Shown: positions 1-11,969 of the stretch, piece by piece
Layout of the letters: every line of letters begins with the position of its first letter
Position numbering within the stretch: position 1 is the stretch's first letter
From: Primula veris
Taxonomy: Eukaryota; Streptophyta; Magnoliopsida; Ericales; Primulaceae
Length of the DNA: 64,000 nucleotides
Reading direction: 5' to 3'
Assembly (NCBI GenBank): GCA_963682055.1
Contig: OY821743.1
Span: 16,279,566-16,343,565 of the forward strand
Made by a program: the position numbers and the translations under genes
Notes under the pieces: model-generated
Told to the model about the DNA's origin: nothing
Database searches by the model: none
What the model saw: only the letters and a program-made list of their open reading frames with translations

Positions 1-264
1 AGGCTAAATTTGACTTCTTAGACAAATAATTGAAGAGTTATATTGCCTTTGGAAGAATATTTTTGTATTTAAAATAGTATTTTAAGTATTATCTCAGCCT
101 CAATTCTCATATGATCAATCCATGCTGTGACATCGACTATATGTGTACGTACATAGTGCCCAAGACTAGGGTTCACGGGTTCCGGTTTTGACTCCTTGAA
201 ATCAGACCGGTTATGTTTAAAAAAAAAATACATTTCATTACTACCTAGATAATTGTTAATTTAC

Positions 265-445
265 GAAATTACGTACAATTTTCACTAGCAAAAAAAGGAT
301 CATATCTAATTTTTCGAAATCGAAATTTTTAAAAACTAATCATATAGTTTCATGCTTAAACTATGTGATTAATTTTTGAAATTTTCGATTTCGAAAACTT
401 AGATACCAAATTTTTGTTACTTAAAATTGCACGCATAAAGACAAG
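265..445. repeat. Fold-back MITE relic related to the Stowaway copies
   Basis: The two halves are imperfect inverted copies meeting near 350 (arms contain TTCGAAATCGAAA and its complement, and ACTATATG/CATAGTTT words at the loop). The outer words (TACGTACAATTTT and AAAATTGCACGC) resemble the subterminal ACGTGCAATTTTGACC of the Stowaway copies at 10,272 and 33,767. It is probably a diverged member whose CTCCCTCCGT ends are lost. Confidence 0.45.
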
Positions 446-779
446 GTGGTTGTATGGGGAAAATATTTAGACAAGTTTATAAGCCAGGCCTGGCTTGGAT
501 CAAGCTAAAGTTGGGGATTTAAATAAGTAAAAGGTAAATTATTCACCCTTTATTTTGTTTGCCTTCCTTGAACTTTTATTGTATAAGATTTCGTAAAAAG
601 TACTTGGATTTTATACTGTGAATAAGTATCATAACGGTAAATACTAAATTCTCTAGATTTCAAACTTAAGACTTGTACCGACTAAATTACCTATAAAGGC
701 AAAACAAATTCTTCTGAATACTAAAAAAAAAAAAAAAAAAAACAATTCGCAGACAGAATAGTAAAAGATTTTATTTTCC

Positions 780-874
780 AACGTACTAATCAATCAATGA
801 CGGCATGACGACATATTTCCATTTTACTGACAGTATTAGTCATTTGGTGACAGGTTTGTAACATATTTGTAGTG
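780..874. mobile_element. Possible CACTA right end
   Basis: The sequence ends in TTTGTAGTG (complement CACTACAAA) at 874 and carries several TGACG/TGACAG words just inside, as subterminal repeats of CACTA elements do. No matching left end was found in the window, so this is a weak call. Confidence 0.25.
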
Positions 875-1439
875 CAACTAAAGTTCCGTTTGTTTTACGA
901 TAAAACAAAGGAATATAAACATTTACGAGTAAAATTAATTTTTCAAATGATTAGTTTAAAGTGAAACAAAAGCTAGCTAGAGTAAAATGTTTTCCAAAAT
1001 TTAAGGGAGGGGTAAACGATAGCCCCCATCTCAAAAAAAACAAAGGCCTAAAAATTTATCAAAATTGTGCGTACTTATATACAAGCCAAATACAATAAAT
1101 GCATGATCTCTTTTTCAATCTTGTATTTTCATTCGGTCAATTTCTCTCCCTTAGCATCTATCATGCCTAATTTTTAATACTTTAATCAAAATACAAATAA
1201 ATATTTTACTCTTTCATGATTTTTTTATGAAAAATGGTTAGATTGCGGACTTTTACCGTCCACCTTTTCCTTCCATGTTTACACGTATGTATGTATATAT
1301 ATACATATATACATATGTATTATTCTATTATAATAAGTCAAATGAAACTATTCAATTTAGCCATTTTTTTTCTAAAAATACTTCTATACTTTTTTATTAA
1401 TTATAATAATATCATACTCGCATAAAAAAATATAAAAAG

Positions 1440-1735
1440 TAATAATTAATAACACTATTTATTATTTTTTTAACAAACAAACATTTTTTTTAAGTATTCA
1501 TCTTATACTATTTTTTTTTATATTATCCACATATTTGTATCATAACTACACTTATTTTATATATTTTAATTGCACTGCGCGTCACATACGCAACGCGTGG
1601 GGCACAATAATACCATAATCACATAAAAAAATACACTATTTATCACTCTTTAACAACCAAATATTCTTTAACTCTTATCCTCTTATACTATTTTTTTTTT
1701 TGTATTATCCACATATTTATATCATAACTATCACT
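1440..1735. repeat. Duplicated AT-rich segment with Helitron-like motif
   Basis: Two diverged direct copies (about 1,440-1,560 and 1,625-1,735) share the words CTTATACTATTTTTTTT and ATTATCCACATATTT. Between them, at 1,570-1,605, lies a GC-rich stem-like stretch (TGCGCGTCACATACGCAACGCGTG) similar to one at 20,285-20,318. The combination resembles decayed non-autonomous Helitron 3-prime ends, but no clean CTAG terminus is visible. Confidence 0.3.
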
Positions 1736-1905
1736 ACAAAAAAATACTCAAATAGCGACAGGATTAGTGACGGTATATTTTGTTACGAGCTTATTAGCGA
1801 CGGTTTTTGTGACGAAGTTGTGACAGCTTAGTCAATTTGCGAAAGACTTGTGACAGGTTTTTAAATTAGCGACAGACTTGTGACAGCTTTTGTCTCTCAT
1901 TAAAT
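1732..1905. mobile_element. CACTA (En/Spm) terminal fragment
   Basis: The segment opens with CACTACAAAAAAATACTC, the canonical CACTA terminus. It is followed by repeated AGCGACAG/GTGACAG/GTGACGG words, which match subterminal transposase-binding repeats in style. No partner end or coding remnant was seen, so it is likely a truncated or solo end. Confidence 0.45.
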
Positions 1906-3298
1906 CAAACATTATTTTATATTATTTTATAGTGTATAATTATTTTCTATATTTTAATTACAACTTGTAAACCATTGTTTTACATCATGATTGATTGGCG
2001 TGTTTGTTTATTTTGATTTTTAAACCAATATATTTGTAAATATCTATGTATGTATGTGATTATACTGTGAAACTGTAGTCTATATTGTCAAATTAATCTG
2101 AAATACTATCAAATTATTAAAAAAAAAGAAAGAATATGCCACTCATGTCTAATAATTAGGTACTATCAGGCAATATTGTGACGAAATTCGGAAATATTTT
2201 GGCAGTATTCACATGTATTTTGTAAACATTAGAAATTATTTTGACAATATTTAAAATATTTTGATATTATAGAAAAACAAATTGATATTATTTGATCAAA
2301 ATAAAAGAAAGATATAGAGTTTGTGTTCTTAGTAAATGAGTTGGTCAAATTATACTTAAGTGAAATTCATTATAAAAAAAAATTGAAACCTTACAAAAAT
2401 CCTTAAATTAATTGAAAAAAATCCTTAAAATGGTAAAAATTACCAAAATAAAAGAAGTCCCAAAAAATAAAATAAAAATATTATTGTCTGGTAATGATAA
2501 ACGATTATTTAAAAATAGAATCACTCATAAATCGGATAATCACATGGTCATAATGAATTAGATAGGATCGTGCAAACTGCAAACACAGAAAAACACATAA
2601 TCACTCGAACAGAGGAACACACATAATCGTGCTAACACATGATCACAGAGATTCACGTAGCATATGATCACGCATGATCGCGCAGACACAAGATCACACA
2701 ACATACTATCGAGCAACATAGGATCACACAACGTAATAAACAAAAGGTAAATGCATTCCAAAGGTTAGACTTCGAAAGTGCTCAAAAAAAAAAATAACAA
2801 GGATATTTGAGTAAGAACGTAAGCTAAACATTACTGTGTGCTTTCACGTCTTTAATTCTTTCAGTTATGTAAATAGAGTTTATCGCTACTTGTACATACT
2901 TTCTAACACATTCAGATTTTTCGATCACACCTCCTCGCAGAACTATATTAGCCCATATTTTATCAAACACAAAGGTACTGAAAATTTGAAAATTTTCAAC
3001 GTCTTGAGTATTAAGGATAATTATATATAGATTTTACAACATATATTGAGTTGATTAAATTGAAAAGATATTCCTAAATATTATTTCACACTATCTTGAA
3101 GATTTTCACAATATTTTCTCTTTGTTTATCTCTAAATTCTTAATATATTTCCTTCTCAATTTCTCCTATATATTGGCACAACTCGATCTGCACTTTTTCA
3201 TAAAAAAATAACAAAATTATTTTTCGACAATATGAATCTATCCGCCATATTCAATTGTAATTAACCAACAATTTAAAGAAAACTGGTACACAATAGTT

Positions 3299-3306
3299 GT
3301 ATGCAT
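3299..3306. repeat. Left target-site duplication of the 3.3-kb hAT-like element
   Basis: GTATGCAT here matches ATATGCAT at 3,956-3,963 in 7 of 8 bases. That is the size expected of a hAT insertion. Confidence 0.6.
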
Positions 3307-3495
3307 TAGGGCTGGGCAAAAAATCCGTAAATCCGTCCCGTAATCCAACCCGCATGGATTGGGGCGGGTTAGGGTGGGTTGAATGTCCAAAAAAAATCAA
3401 TCCGCCCCGCCCCAATCCGCTATATATTTTGCGGGTTGGGTTAGGGTTAAGTTTCACAAACCGCGGGTTAATCTATCACAATCCGTTTCAACTCG

Positions 3496-3561
<66 letters not shown>

Positions 3562-3955
3562 TGTGTGTATTTTAAGATACCAACCCTTAATTATTGTTAT
3601 ATTTTAGTTTTATTACTTGTTCGTGAATGTTCTAAACGTACTTTGATTGAGTTTAATTTATATTTCTGTTTGAAATATTCAATTTATTTTAAAATTTGGG
3701 TTGATTATGCAAACTATGAAAAATAAATGAGCAAAATAAAAATTTAAGAATCAATTTAAACTCAACTCGCCCCAACCCGCAATTTATTTTGCGGGTTCGA
3801 TTGGGTTGGGTTGGAGTTTTAATTGTAACGGGTTGGATTGAGTTGGGTTGAGATTTAAATTTCATCGATCCGCCCCAATCCACCCCGCTATTTATTTTAC
3901 GGGTTGAGTTAGGATTGAAACAAATCCGCACCAATCCGCTCCGTGCCCACCCCTA
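3307..3955. mobile_element. Non-autonomous hAT-like element, 649 bp
   Basis: The element opens with TAGGGCTGGGCA and closes with TGCCCACCCCTA, an inverted repeat typical of hAT ends. It is flanked by a 7/8 match of an 8-bp target duplication. The interior consists of CGGGTTGGGTT-like words on both strands and a long TA microsatellite (about 3,498-3,558). It has no transposase, so it would depend on an autonomous relative. Open frames crossing it are compositional. Confidence 0.7.
3498..3558. repeat. (TA)n microsatellite
   Basis: Uninterrupted alternating TA for about 60 bp inside the hAT-like element. Likely length-polymorphic. Confidence 0.95.
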
Positions 3956-3963
3956 ATATGCAT

Positions 3964-4969
3964 AATGAGTTTGTATTTTTTTATTAGCCCGACCCTTGGA
4001 GTTTATTAAGACAAATCTTAAAACTTTATTTTGTGAATGACAAACAAGAAGATACTTAAGAGTCAAGTATGACATAAATTAACAATCCAACATCGGAAAT
4101 CTATAATAGTTAGTAGTTAAATAAAATGACATGAATCAAAATATGAATGAAGTATGGTATTTGCAAGGGTAACATGCATATATATAAGTTTTGTATATGA
4201 TAAATAATAAATTGACAAAGTTGCACTCGAATCCACATGATAATCCACTCTTTTGGTAGTTGAACGAACCACCATGTGCGTACGCTACTAACATTATTCA
4301 CCAATGATCATTTATAATTTACTCATTGTACTATAAGGTCAACATGTAGAATCACAAATTCACAATGCTCCATTGTTCAAAAAGACTTGTATAATATTAC
4401 TGCTTTGCGATTACACAAAGATCTATATATACACAAGCATAAGCACACTTGTTACCAAACTAAACATCCTTTTGCGAATGATTTGTTACTGCTCAATTTA
4501 CTTCTTTATAGGCATTTGCCTGTTTTCATTTTGATTTACAAATTAATGATCAAATTTAAATTCTTTTTCTTCAAACTCAGAATCTTTTGTTTTCATTTTC
4601 ATTTTCATTTTGCCTGTTTAGTCAGCACATAGCGATGCCAAGTTATGTTGCTCGGTTTTCTGGTTAATTTATGCTTACTTTTTTGTAAAAAAAAACATAA
4701 ATATGTATAAACAGATTCTTCAAATAAAAGATTTAGAATTATTGTTATCCCGAACTCATTTCAAGATCACATAATAAAATGTTTAAAAAAAATTAAAATT
4801 GTGGAAGCCCCACTAAATTTCATGAATCTTCAAAATTTGGTGGCCTAAGAGCCATAATATTACAACAAGAAATCCAAATAATGTACAAAATTAAAAAAAA
4901 GTCGCAGACGAAAATGGTGGAAGATTTTGCTTTCTCAACGTTTTAATCGGAGACGACAATTAGATAATG
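3964..4969. other. Intergenic, nothing recognised
   Basis: AT-rich sequence without a supportable gene, repeat boundary or element terminus. An open frame at 4,387-4,632 has no recognisable domain. Confidence 0.5.
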
Positions 4970-5093
4970 GAAAAATTACCAAAACATACAACTATTTTAA
5001 ACTAATTACCAAAAAATTATACCTCAACACTTTATTCCCAAAACATACAACTAATTAAAATTATAAATAATAAATCATTTCTATTTTTTTTAA

Positions 5094-5126
<33 letters not shown>

Positions 5127-5489
5127 CGTGCTCTCTCTTTTAAAAACAAGAGAAATATTTTTTGGGATGGTAAAAAACAAAATATGGTAAAAAAACAAAA
5201 AAAAATATAAAACATGGCCAAAAATATGGTAAAAAAAAAAAAAAACAAGAAAATTATAAAATTATAAAAAAAAATGAAAAAAGTTCTAAAAAGTCGAAAA
5301 TTCAAAAAAACCCAAAATATGCTGAAAAAACTTTTTAAAAAGTCGGTAACCGAAAAACCCAAAAAATATCCAAAATCACAAAAAAATGAAAAAAATTCAA
5401 AAAAATTCGAGAACCCGAAAAAACCAAAAAAAGGCTGGAAAAACATTTTAACAAGTCGGGAACCCGAAAAAACAAAAAAAAATGGTTAA

Positions 5490-7725
5490 AAAAAGTATTG
5501 TGTATGTCTGTATTGCGTATTAAAAAACATGTATAAATTGTGTGTTGTGTATGCATGTATTAAATAACATAATTTTCAAAAAAAAAATGTATTAAATAAC
5601 ATGTATAAATAATGTATTGTGTATGTCCGTATTAAAAAAAACATGTATAAATTATGTATTGTGTATGTCTGTATAAATTATGTATTGTGTATGCTGAAAA
5701 AACTTTTAAAAAAGTCGGTAACCGAAAAAACCAAAAAATTTGGTAAAAAAACCCAAAAAATATCCAAAATCACAAAAAAATGAAAAAAGTTCAAAAAAGT
5801 CGGGAACCTCAAAAAGCCGAAAAAATGGTTAAAAAAAGTATTGTGTATGTCTGTATTGCGTATTTCCGTATTAAAAACATGTATAAATTGTGTGTTGTGT
5901 ATGCATGTATTAAATAACATGTATAAATAATGTATTGTGTATGCCCGTATTAAAAAACATGTATAAATTATGTATTGTGTATGTTTGTATTAAATAGTAT
6001 GTATAAATAGTGTATTGTGTATGCCCGTATTAAAAAAACATGTATAAACTGTGTATTGTGTATGTTTGTATTAAATAGCATGTATAAATAATGTTTTGTG
6101 CATGCATGTATTAAAAAATATATTTAAACTGTGTATTGTGTATGTCTGTATTAAAGAGCATGTATAAAATATGTATCGTGTATGCATGTATTAAAGAGCA
6201 TGTATAAATAGTGTATGTCCGTATTAAAAAACATGTATAAATTGTGTATTGTGTATGTCTGTATTAAAAAGCATGCATAAATAATGTATTGTGTATGCCT
6301 GTATTAAAAAAACATGTATAAAAATTGTGTATTGTGTATGCCTATATTAAAGATCATGTATAAAATATGTATTATTTATGACTGTATTAAAGAGCATGTA
6401 TAAATAGTGTATTGTGTATGCATGTATTAAAAAACAAGTATAACAATGTATTGTGTATGCATGTATTGCGTATTCCCGTATTAAAAAACATGTATAAATT
6501 ATGTGTTGTGTATGCATGTATTAAATAATATGTATAAATAATGTATTGTGTATGCCCGTATTAAAAAATGTGTATAAACTATGTATTGTGTATGCTTGTA
6601 TTAAAGAACATGTATAAAAAGTGTAGTGTATGCATAATAAGAAAAACATAAAAAATGGACAGTGTCAAAGGATACATAATGTATTGTGTATGACTGTATT
6701 AAAGAACGTGTATAAACAATGTATTGTGTATGCATGTATTAAAAAGCATGTATAAAATATGTATTGTGTATGTCTATATTAAAGAGCATGCATAAATAGT
6801 GTATTGTGTATGCCCGTATTAAAATACATGTATAAACCGTGTACTGTGTATGCCTGTATTAAAGAGCATGTATAAATAATATATTGTGTATGCCCGTATT
6901 AAAAAAATATGTATAAACTGTGTATTGTGCATGCTTATATTAAAGAGCATGCATAAAATGTGTATTGTGTATGCCTGTATTAAAGAGCTTTTATAAATAG
7001 TGTATTGTGTATGTTCATATTAAAAAACATGTATAAAGTGTGTATTGTGTATGTCTGTATTAAAGAACATGTATAAATAATGTATTGTGTATGCCCATAT
7101 TAAAAAAACATGTATAAACTGTGTATTGTGTATGCTTGTATTAAATAACATGTATACAATATGTATTGTGTATGACTGTATTAAAGAGTATGTATAAATA
7201 GTGTATTGTGTATGCATGTATTAAAAAACATGTATAACAATGTATTGTGTATGCCTGTATTGCGTATTCCCGTATTAAAAAACATGTATAAATTATGTGT
7301 TGTGTATGCATGTATTAAATAAAATGTATAAATAATGTATTGTGTATGCCCGTATTAAAAAACATGTATAAACTATGTATTGTGTATGCATGTATTAAAA
7401 AGCATGTATAAAAAGTGTATTGTGTATGCATAATAAGAAAAACATAAAAAATAGACAGTGTCAAATGATACAGAATGTATTGTGTATAACTGTATTAAAG
7501 AACGTGTATAAACAATGTATTGTGTATGCATATATTAAAAAGCATGTATAAAATATGTATTGTGTATGTCTGTATTAAAGAGCATGCATAAATAGTGTAT
7601 TGTGTATGCCCGTATTAAAATACATGTATAAAACGTGTACTGTGTATGTCTGTATTAAAGAGCATGTATAAATAATGTATTTGTGTATGCCCGTATTAAA
7701 AAAATATGTGTATAAATAATGATTT
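5490..7725. repeat. About 40-bp minisatellite, forward array
   Basis: Tandem units are built from GTATTGTGTATGC, then CTGTATTAAA, then A(A/G)CATGTATAAAT. They run for about 2.2 kb with small substitutions and A-run length changes. A longer sub-block recurs: the segment with AATAAGAAAAACATAAAAAA appears near 6,630 and again near 7,430, so part of the array was duplicated as a unit of about 800 bp. Frames in it (MHTQYTIYT-like translations) are repeat artefacts. Confidence 0.9.
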
Positions 7726-8065
7726 TTTTCTTTCTTTATCTTTCTTTAAAAATAGTTCAATCTTCTTCTCCGATCAGTTCACAAGTCTCTATCCGACTTC
7801 AATCTTCATCTCCGATCAATTCATAGGTCTTGGTATTGTCTTCTCCGATCAGTTTATCCGTCAATTTTCGGTTATTTTGATCATCATCTTCAACAATTCA
7901 CTGGGCAATATGTGTCAATTTTCTCGTAAATAGTCATAAGTTCATCCGTCAATTTTCGAGATATTTTTTTATCTTAAAAAAATTATTGTAATTAAATTTA
8001 TATACTTAATAATAATTTGGCCGCATTTGACTAAAAGTGATGTGTTGTTGACATATTATATTCCT
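7726..8065. other. Unique spacer at the centre of the fold-back element
   Basis: This is the only non-repetitive DNA in the element core. It repeats the word TCTCCGATCA three times (7,767-7,850) and TTTATCCGTCAATTTTCG-like text twice. An open frame at 7,706-7,933 has no recognisable domain. It could be the loop of the fold-back or a captured fragment of unknown origin. Confidence 0.5.
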
Positions 8066-8069
8066 CGAT

Positions 8070-8690
8070 ATTAAATGTTTTTTTAATACGGGCATACACA
8101 ATACACTATTTATAGATACTCTTTAATACAGGCATACACAATACATAATTTATACATGTTTTTTAATACGTGCATACACAATACACTATTTATACATACT
8201 CTTTAATACAGGCATACACAATACATAATTTATACATGTTTTTAATACGTGTATACACAATACATTATTTATACATGTTATTTAATACATGCATACACAA
8301 CACACAATTTATACATGTTTTTAATACGGAAATACGCAATACAGACATACACAATACATTTTTTTACCATTTTTGGGCCCTTTCGGGTTCCCGACTTTTT
8401 TGAACTTTTTTCATTTTTTTTGTGATTTTGGATATTTTTTTGGTTTTTTTACCAAATTTTTGGATTTTTTCGGTTACCACCTTTTTTAAAAGTTTTTTCA
8501 GCATATACAATACATAATTTATACAGGCATACACAATACATAATTTATACATGTTTTTTTAATACGGGCATACACAATACATTATTTATACATGTTTTTT
8601 TAATACGGGCATACACAATACATGCATACACAACACACAATTTATACATGTTTTTTAATACGAAAATACGCAATACAGACATACATAATA
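8070..8690. repeat. Same minisatellite in reverse orientation
   Basis: Reverse-complement copies of the forward minisatellite (GCATACACAATACA, TTTATACATG, TTTAATACG) occupy 8,070-8,350 and 8,500-8,690. They are split by a T-rich block with CGGGTTCCCGAC. This makes the core an inverted repeat of unequal arm lengths. Confidence 0.85.
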
Positions 8691-9470
8691 CTTTTTTTAA
8701 CCATTTTTTCGGCTTTTTCGGGTTCCCGACTTGTTAAAAGGTTTTTTCAGTCTTTTTTGGGTTTTTACGGGTTCTCGACTTTTTTAAAAAAATTTCATTT
8801 TTTTGTGATTTTGGATATTTTTTGGGTTTTTTCGGTTACCGACTTTTTTAAAAAAAATTTCAGCATATTTTGGGTTTTTTTGAATTTTCGACTTTTTAGA
8901 TTTTTTTTCATTTTTCTTTGTAATTTTGTAATTTTCTTGTTTTTTTTTTGTTTTTTACCATATCTTTGGGCTTTTTTCGGGTTCTCGACTTTTCTGAACT
9001 TTATTTTTATATATTTTTATGAATTTGGATTTTTCTTTGTTTTTTTTTTATTTTTTGCCACTTTTTGGGGTTTTTTCGGGTTTTCGACTTTTTAAAGGTT
9101 TTTTCAGCACTTTTTTGGTTTTTTCGGGTTCTCGATTTTTGTGAACTTTTTTTCATTCTTTTTGTGATTTTGGATTTTTCTTTTTTTTTTTTTTACTTTT
9201 TTTAACCATTTTTTGGGCTTTTTCGTGTTGCCGACTTTTTAAAAGGTTTTTCTAGCCTTTTTTGGGTTTTTTCGGATTCTCGACTTTTTTGAACTTTTTT
9301 CATTTTTTTGTGAATTTGGATTTTTATTTTTTTTTTATTTTTTAACATTTTTTTGGATTTTTTCGGGTTCCCGACTTTTTAAAGGTTTTTCCAGCACTTT
9401 TTGGGTTTTTTCGGATTTTCAATTTTTTTGAATTTTTTTTATTTTTTGTTGTAATTTTATTTTTTTCGGT
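8691..9470. repeat. T-rich tandem block with CGGGTTCCCGAC words
   Basis: A degenerate unit of roughly 100 bp recurs several times. It comprises TTTTCGGGTT(C/T)(T/C)CGACTTTTT, then GAACTTTTTTTCATTTTTTTG, then GATTTTGGAT. It mirrors the shorter A-rich copy at 5,160-5,830. The 157-codon frame across it is F-rich and is an artefact of composition. Confidence 0.8.
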
Positions 9471-9976
9471 TTAGAAATCATTTTAACATTAAATGATGTA
9501 TTATTTTGTAGGAAAAAAATGATGATTTAGAAAGAGAGATGAGAGAGAAATTTTTTGATAGGTGAGGAGAAATATATATATCTTTTTATTTTGGGTCAAT
9601 TTTATGTTTTGGTAATAATTTGTTTAGGTTGTATGTTTTGGTAATATTTCATAACACATTATATGTTTTGGAAATTGACTCATACGGACTAAAATATCAT
9701 CTTCTAAAGCTTTAAAAGCACTGTGATGATAACTGAATATCTCTATGTCTTCTCAGTATGGGCGATATCAAACGAATAGTTCGTAAAAGTTTATGTATTC
9801 ATTTAGATAAGAACTCGCCTCAGATTCGTGTATTATTAAAAGAAACTATAAACATCAAGAATATGCATGACATTAGACGATCATGATCCAACCCCGTCCG
9901 ATTCATGAAATTCTGTTCTTGTTATATATATAAATATAGGGGTATATACATATATAGATGTATATATATTTATATA

Positions 9977-10202
9977 TCTATACTATTACTTTATATCAAT
10001 ACCTCTTATGAAGCCTTGAAACAAATTCACTTGTTTATTTTAGTTTTCTCTCTCCTCTTCTCTCTCTGTCTCTCCAATAATATTGTTGTTATTAATTTAT
10101 GTGATTTTAATTTTATGGTTGTCAAGTTTATATTCGATTTAATTAGTATCTATGAATATAGGTTATCGTCAGACCGACGCATCGCGTGGGCAGGTTCGCT
10201 AG
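9977..10202 (+). mobile_element. Short non-autonomous Helitron, 226 bp
   Basis: It starts with TCTATACTATTAC directly after an A and ends in CTAG directly before a T, which is the A/T insertion context Helitrons use. Just before the end is a short stem (CCGACGC/GCGTGGG-like). It encodes nothing recognisable and has no target duplication, as expected for Helitrons. Confidence 0.6.
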
Positions 10203-10271
10203 TACGTATATATGTATATATATACTAGTAATTGTTGCTCACGCGTTACATATGCGACACGTAATGACATA

Positions 10272-10508
10272 CTCTCTCCGTTCGTATTTAATTATCTATT
10301 ACGAAACTACGTGCTATTTTGATCGGGTTATAACTTGTATTAAAATTGTCAAAATCAATTTTTTTTTAAAATCTAATAATAAAATTTAATATTTGAACTA
10401 TATGATCAACTTTTAAAAAATTTCATTCCGACAATTTTGATACAAGTTCTTGGCCGGTCAAAATTGCACGTAGTTTCGTAGTGGACAATTAAATGGGAAC
10501 GGATGGAG
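10272..10508. mobile_element. Stowaway-type MITE copy 1
   Basis: The termini CTCTCTCCGTTCG and GAACGGATGGAG form an inverted repeat flanked by TA on both sides. Subterminal TACGTGC/GCACGTA words pair across the element. It is clearly related to the copy at 33,767-34,001. Confidence 0.8.
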
Positions 10509-10808
10509 TATATATTATCACGATAAATAGAGTTAATTTAAAAAAAAAATCAAAATATTGATCAAATAAGTATAATTAATTAAAAATTATATATAAAGAG
10601 TAATATAACGTTTTATTTTTATACAAAAATAAAGACTGTTTATTTTGGGATAAGAATCTAGATATGCGGGAAAATACATTTATTTTAGTTATTTATGTAT
10701 TTAAATTGAATGAGTGTATATATGAGTAATTAGTATGAGAGAGTGAGAATATTTTTGAAAAATTTGACTGCATCTAATTTCTTGTCTTGACTTGTCATAA
10801 TAATTTAT

Positions 10809-11016
10809 AGGGAAATTTAGCCATATGTACTACTTTATATACTTATTTAGCAATAAGTCACTAAAAAAAAATGTAATCTTACCATTAGAGCATATGTTGC
10901 TAAACTGATGTTAAAGTGAGTGTCGTTAAATTTAACAACAATTACCAACAGTTTAACGACACTCATTTTATCAATAATTTTAAAAAAATAAACTGCTGCT
11001 ATTTTAAATTTTCCCT
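10809..11016. mobile_element. Possible palindromic MITE
   Basis: AGGGAAATTTAGC on the left is matched by an inverted AAATTTTCCCT on the right. In the middle GAGTGTCGTTAAA and TTTAACGACACTC pair as a stem. No clear target duplication was seen. Confidence 0.35.
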
Positions 11017-11022
11017 GTAGTG

Positions 11023-11924
11023 AGTATTACACCTGAAAATGTATTTGCTTAAGGTCATTATGTTTAATTGAAAGACTCATTTGCCCTTCTTTATTTAAAA
11101 TGTAAAAAGTTTCTCCCCGCCTAAAATCTCTCATCTCCCAAAATCTCTCAAATTTAATTTTTTTTAAACCATTCTTCTCCTTCCATCTTTATGTTGTCTC
11201 AACAATGCAGCTTTTATTTTGTTGTTTATTTTATAATATACGTGTTAAATTTTTTTGTATGTGTTCACTATGTGTTATTTGATGACGGGATAAAGTATTA
11301 AACAGTATACCACCAACTAAACTTACAAAATATTATAAATTTAAACCATATATATACTCCATTAAAGAGTATAACACCAAACAGTACACTAGAAAATTTA
11401 ACACATATACCATATAAACTATACGACATAAAATAGACAATCTTAGTGTAAAAGAAGTCCTAATTTGATAGTACATCGTCTATTTGGTGTATATTATAAT
11501 ATGCGTGTTAAATATTTTTATAGTATATATACCAATTAAAACAAATTTATTAACTTTAGTAGTATACCGTTTTTAATTATGTGTCTTGTAGATGTTATTT
11601 GATGACGAGATAATGAATATTTTAAATTTCAATGTTATCTAATTCGATGGAAGGGACTCAAGGGTATAATATGCATGTTTATCTAGTAATTTGAAAACTA
11701 TGACTAAAATGAATTGAAGTTCAAGGTGTTATACTTTTCACTAAATAAGTAATAAAACTAGTATTTATACCGAATTTTTCCAAATTTAGATACGTGTGCC
11801 ATCGTTAAAAATAAAAAATTGCCTCCTCAAAACGTATGATTCAAAAACAAACATTTAGTTAATCATCAACTTCCGCAACTAAAGTTTCACCGCAACTAAA
11901 GTATAATTGTTAACTTCAAACCCT
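11023..11924. other. Intergenic, nothing recognised
   Basis: AT-rich sequence upstream of the large MULE. No gene, repeat or terminus could be supported. Confidence 0.5.
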
Positions 11925-11933
11925 TTTAACTTA
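11925..11933. repeat. Left 9-bp target-site duplication of the MULE
   Basis: TTTAACTTA here is repeated exactly at 19,886-19,894. A perfect 9-bp duplication is the hallmark of Mutator-superfamily insertion and suggests that the insertion is not very old. Confidence 0.9.
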
Positions 11934-11969
11934 GAGATTGTATTTTTAAACTCATTTTTTTTGAAAAAA

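Larger units (their letters stand above)
1..3298. other. Left intergenic region, AT-rich
   Basis: No coding gene could be supported here. Short open frames have no recognisable domain and low-complexity composition. The stretch holds relics of DNA transposons listed separately (a fold-back relic, two CACTA-like ends, a duplicated AT-rich segment). Around 2,580-2,740 there is a degenerate run of GATCACACA-like words, which is loosely repetitive but has no clear period. Confidence 0.5.
4970..9681. mobile_element. 4.7-kb fold-back / long-TIR element with minisatellite core
   Basis: The two ends are inverted copies. The left end (4,970-5,130) repeats CCAAAACATACAACT-like words followed by a (CT)n run. 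The right end (about 9,530-9,681) carries the complement: a GAGAGA run, then AGTTGTATG/TTTTGG-like words. Inside these, A-rich DNA with AAAGTCGGGAACCCGAAAAA words (5,160-5,480 and 5,690-5,830) is mirrored by T-rich DNA with TTTTTCGGGTTCCCGACTTT words (8,375-9,470). The core is a roughly 40-bp minisatellite in forward and then reverse orientation around a unique spacer. No transposase is encoded and no target duplication was convincing. The architecture fits a non-autonomous Mutator-like or fold-back element. The exact ends are uncertain by a few bases. Confidence 0.65.

Noticed and set aside
3251..3607. Overlapping Pro/Gly-rich frames on both strands with YIYIYI tails
   Set aside because: They result from CGGGTTGGG words and the TA microsatellite inside a hAT-like element.
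3289..3970. Protein-coding exon suggested by higher GC content
   Set aside because: The GC rise comes from repeated CCGCCCC/GGGCGGG words on both strands. Ends and flanking duplication show a non-autonomous element.
5090..5446. 118-codon frame on the minus strand
   Set aside because: This is an A/T-run artefact of the left arm of the fold-back element (FFFFF-type translation).
8622..9095. 157-codon Phe-rich open frame
   Set aside because: It reads through the T-rich repeat block. Codons are dominated by TTT, and the same text appears in inverted orientation elsewhere in the element.
4970..9681. Centromeric or subtelomeric satellite array
   Set aside because: The repeat is bounded by inverted arms and reverses orientation within a single 4.7-kb unit, which fits a transposon better than a satellite field.
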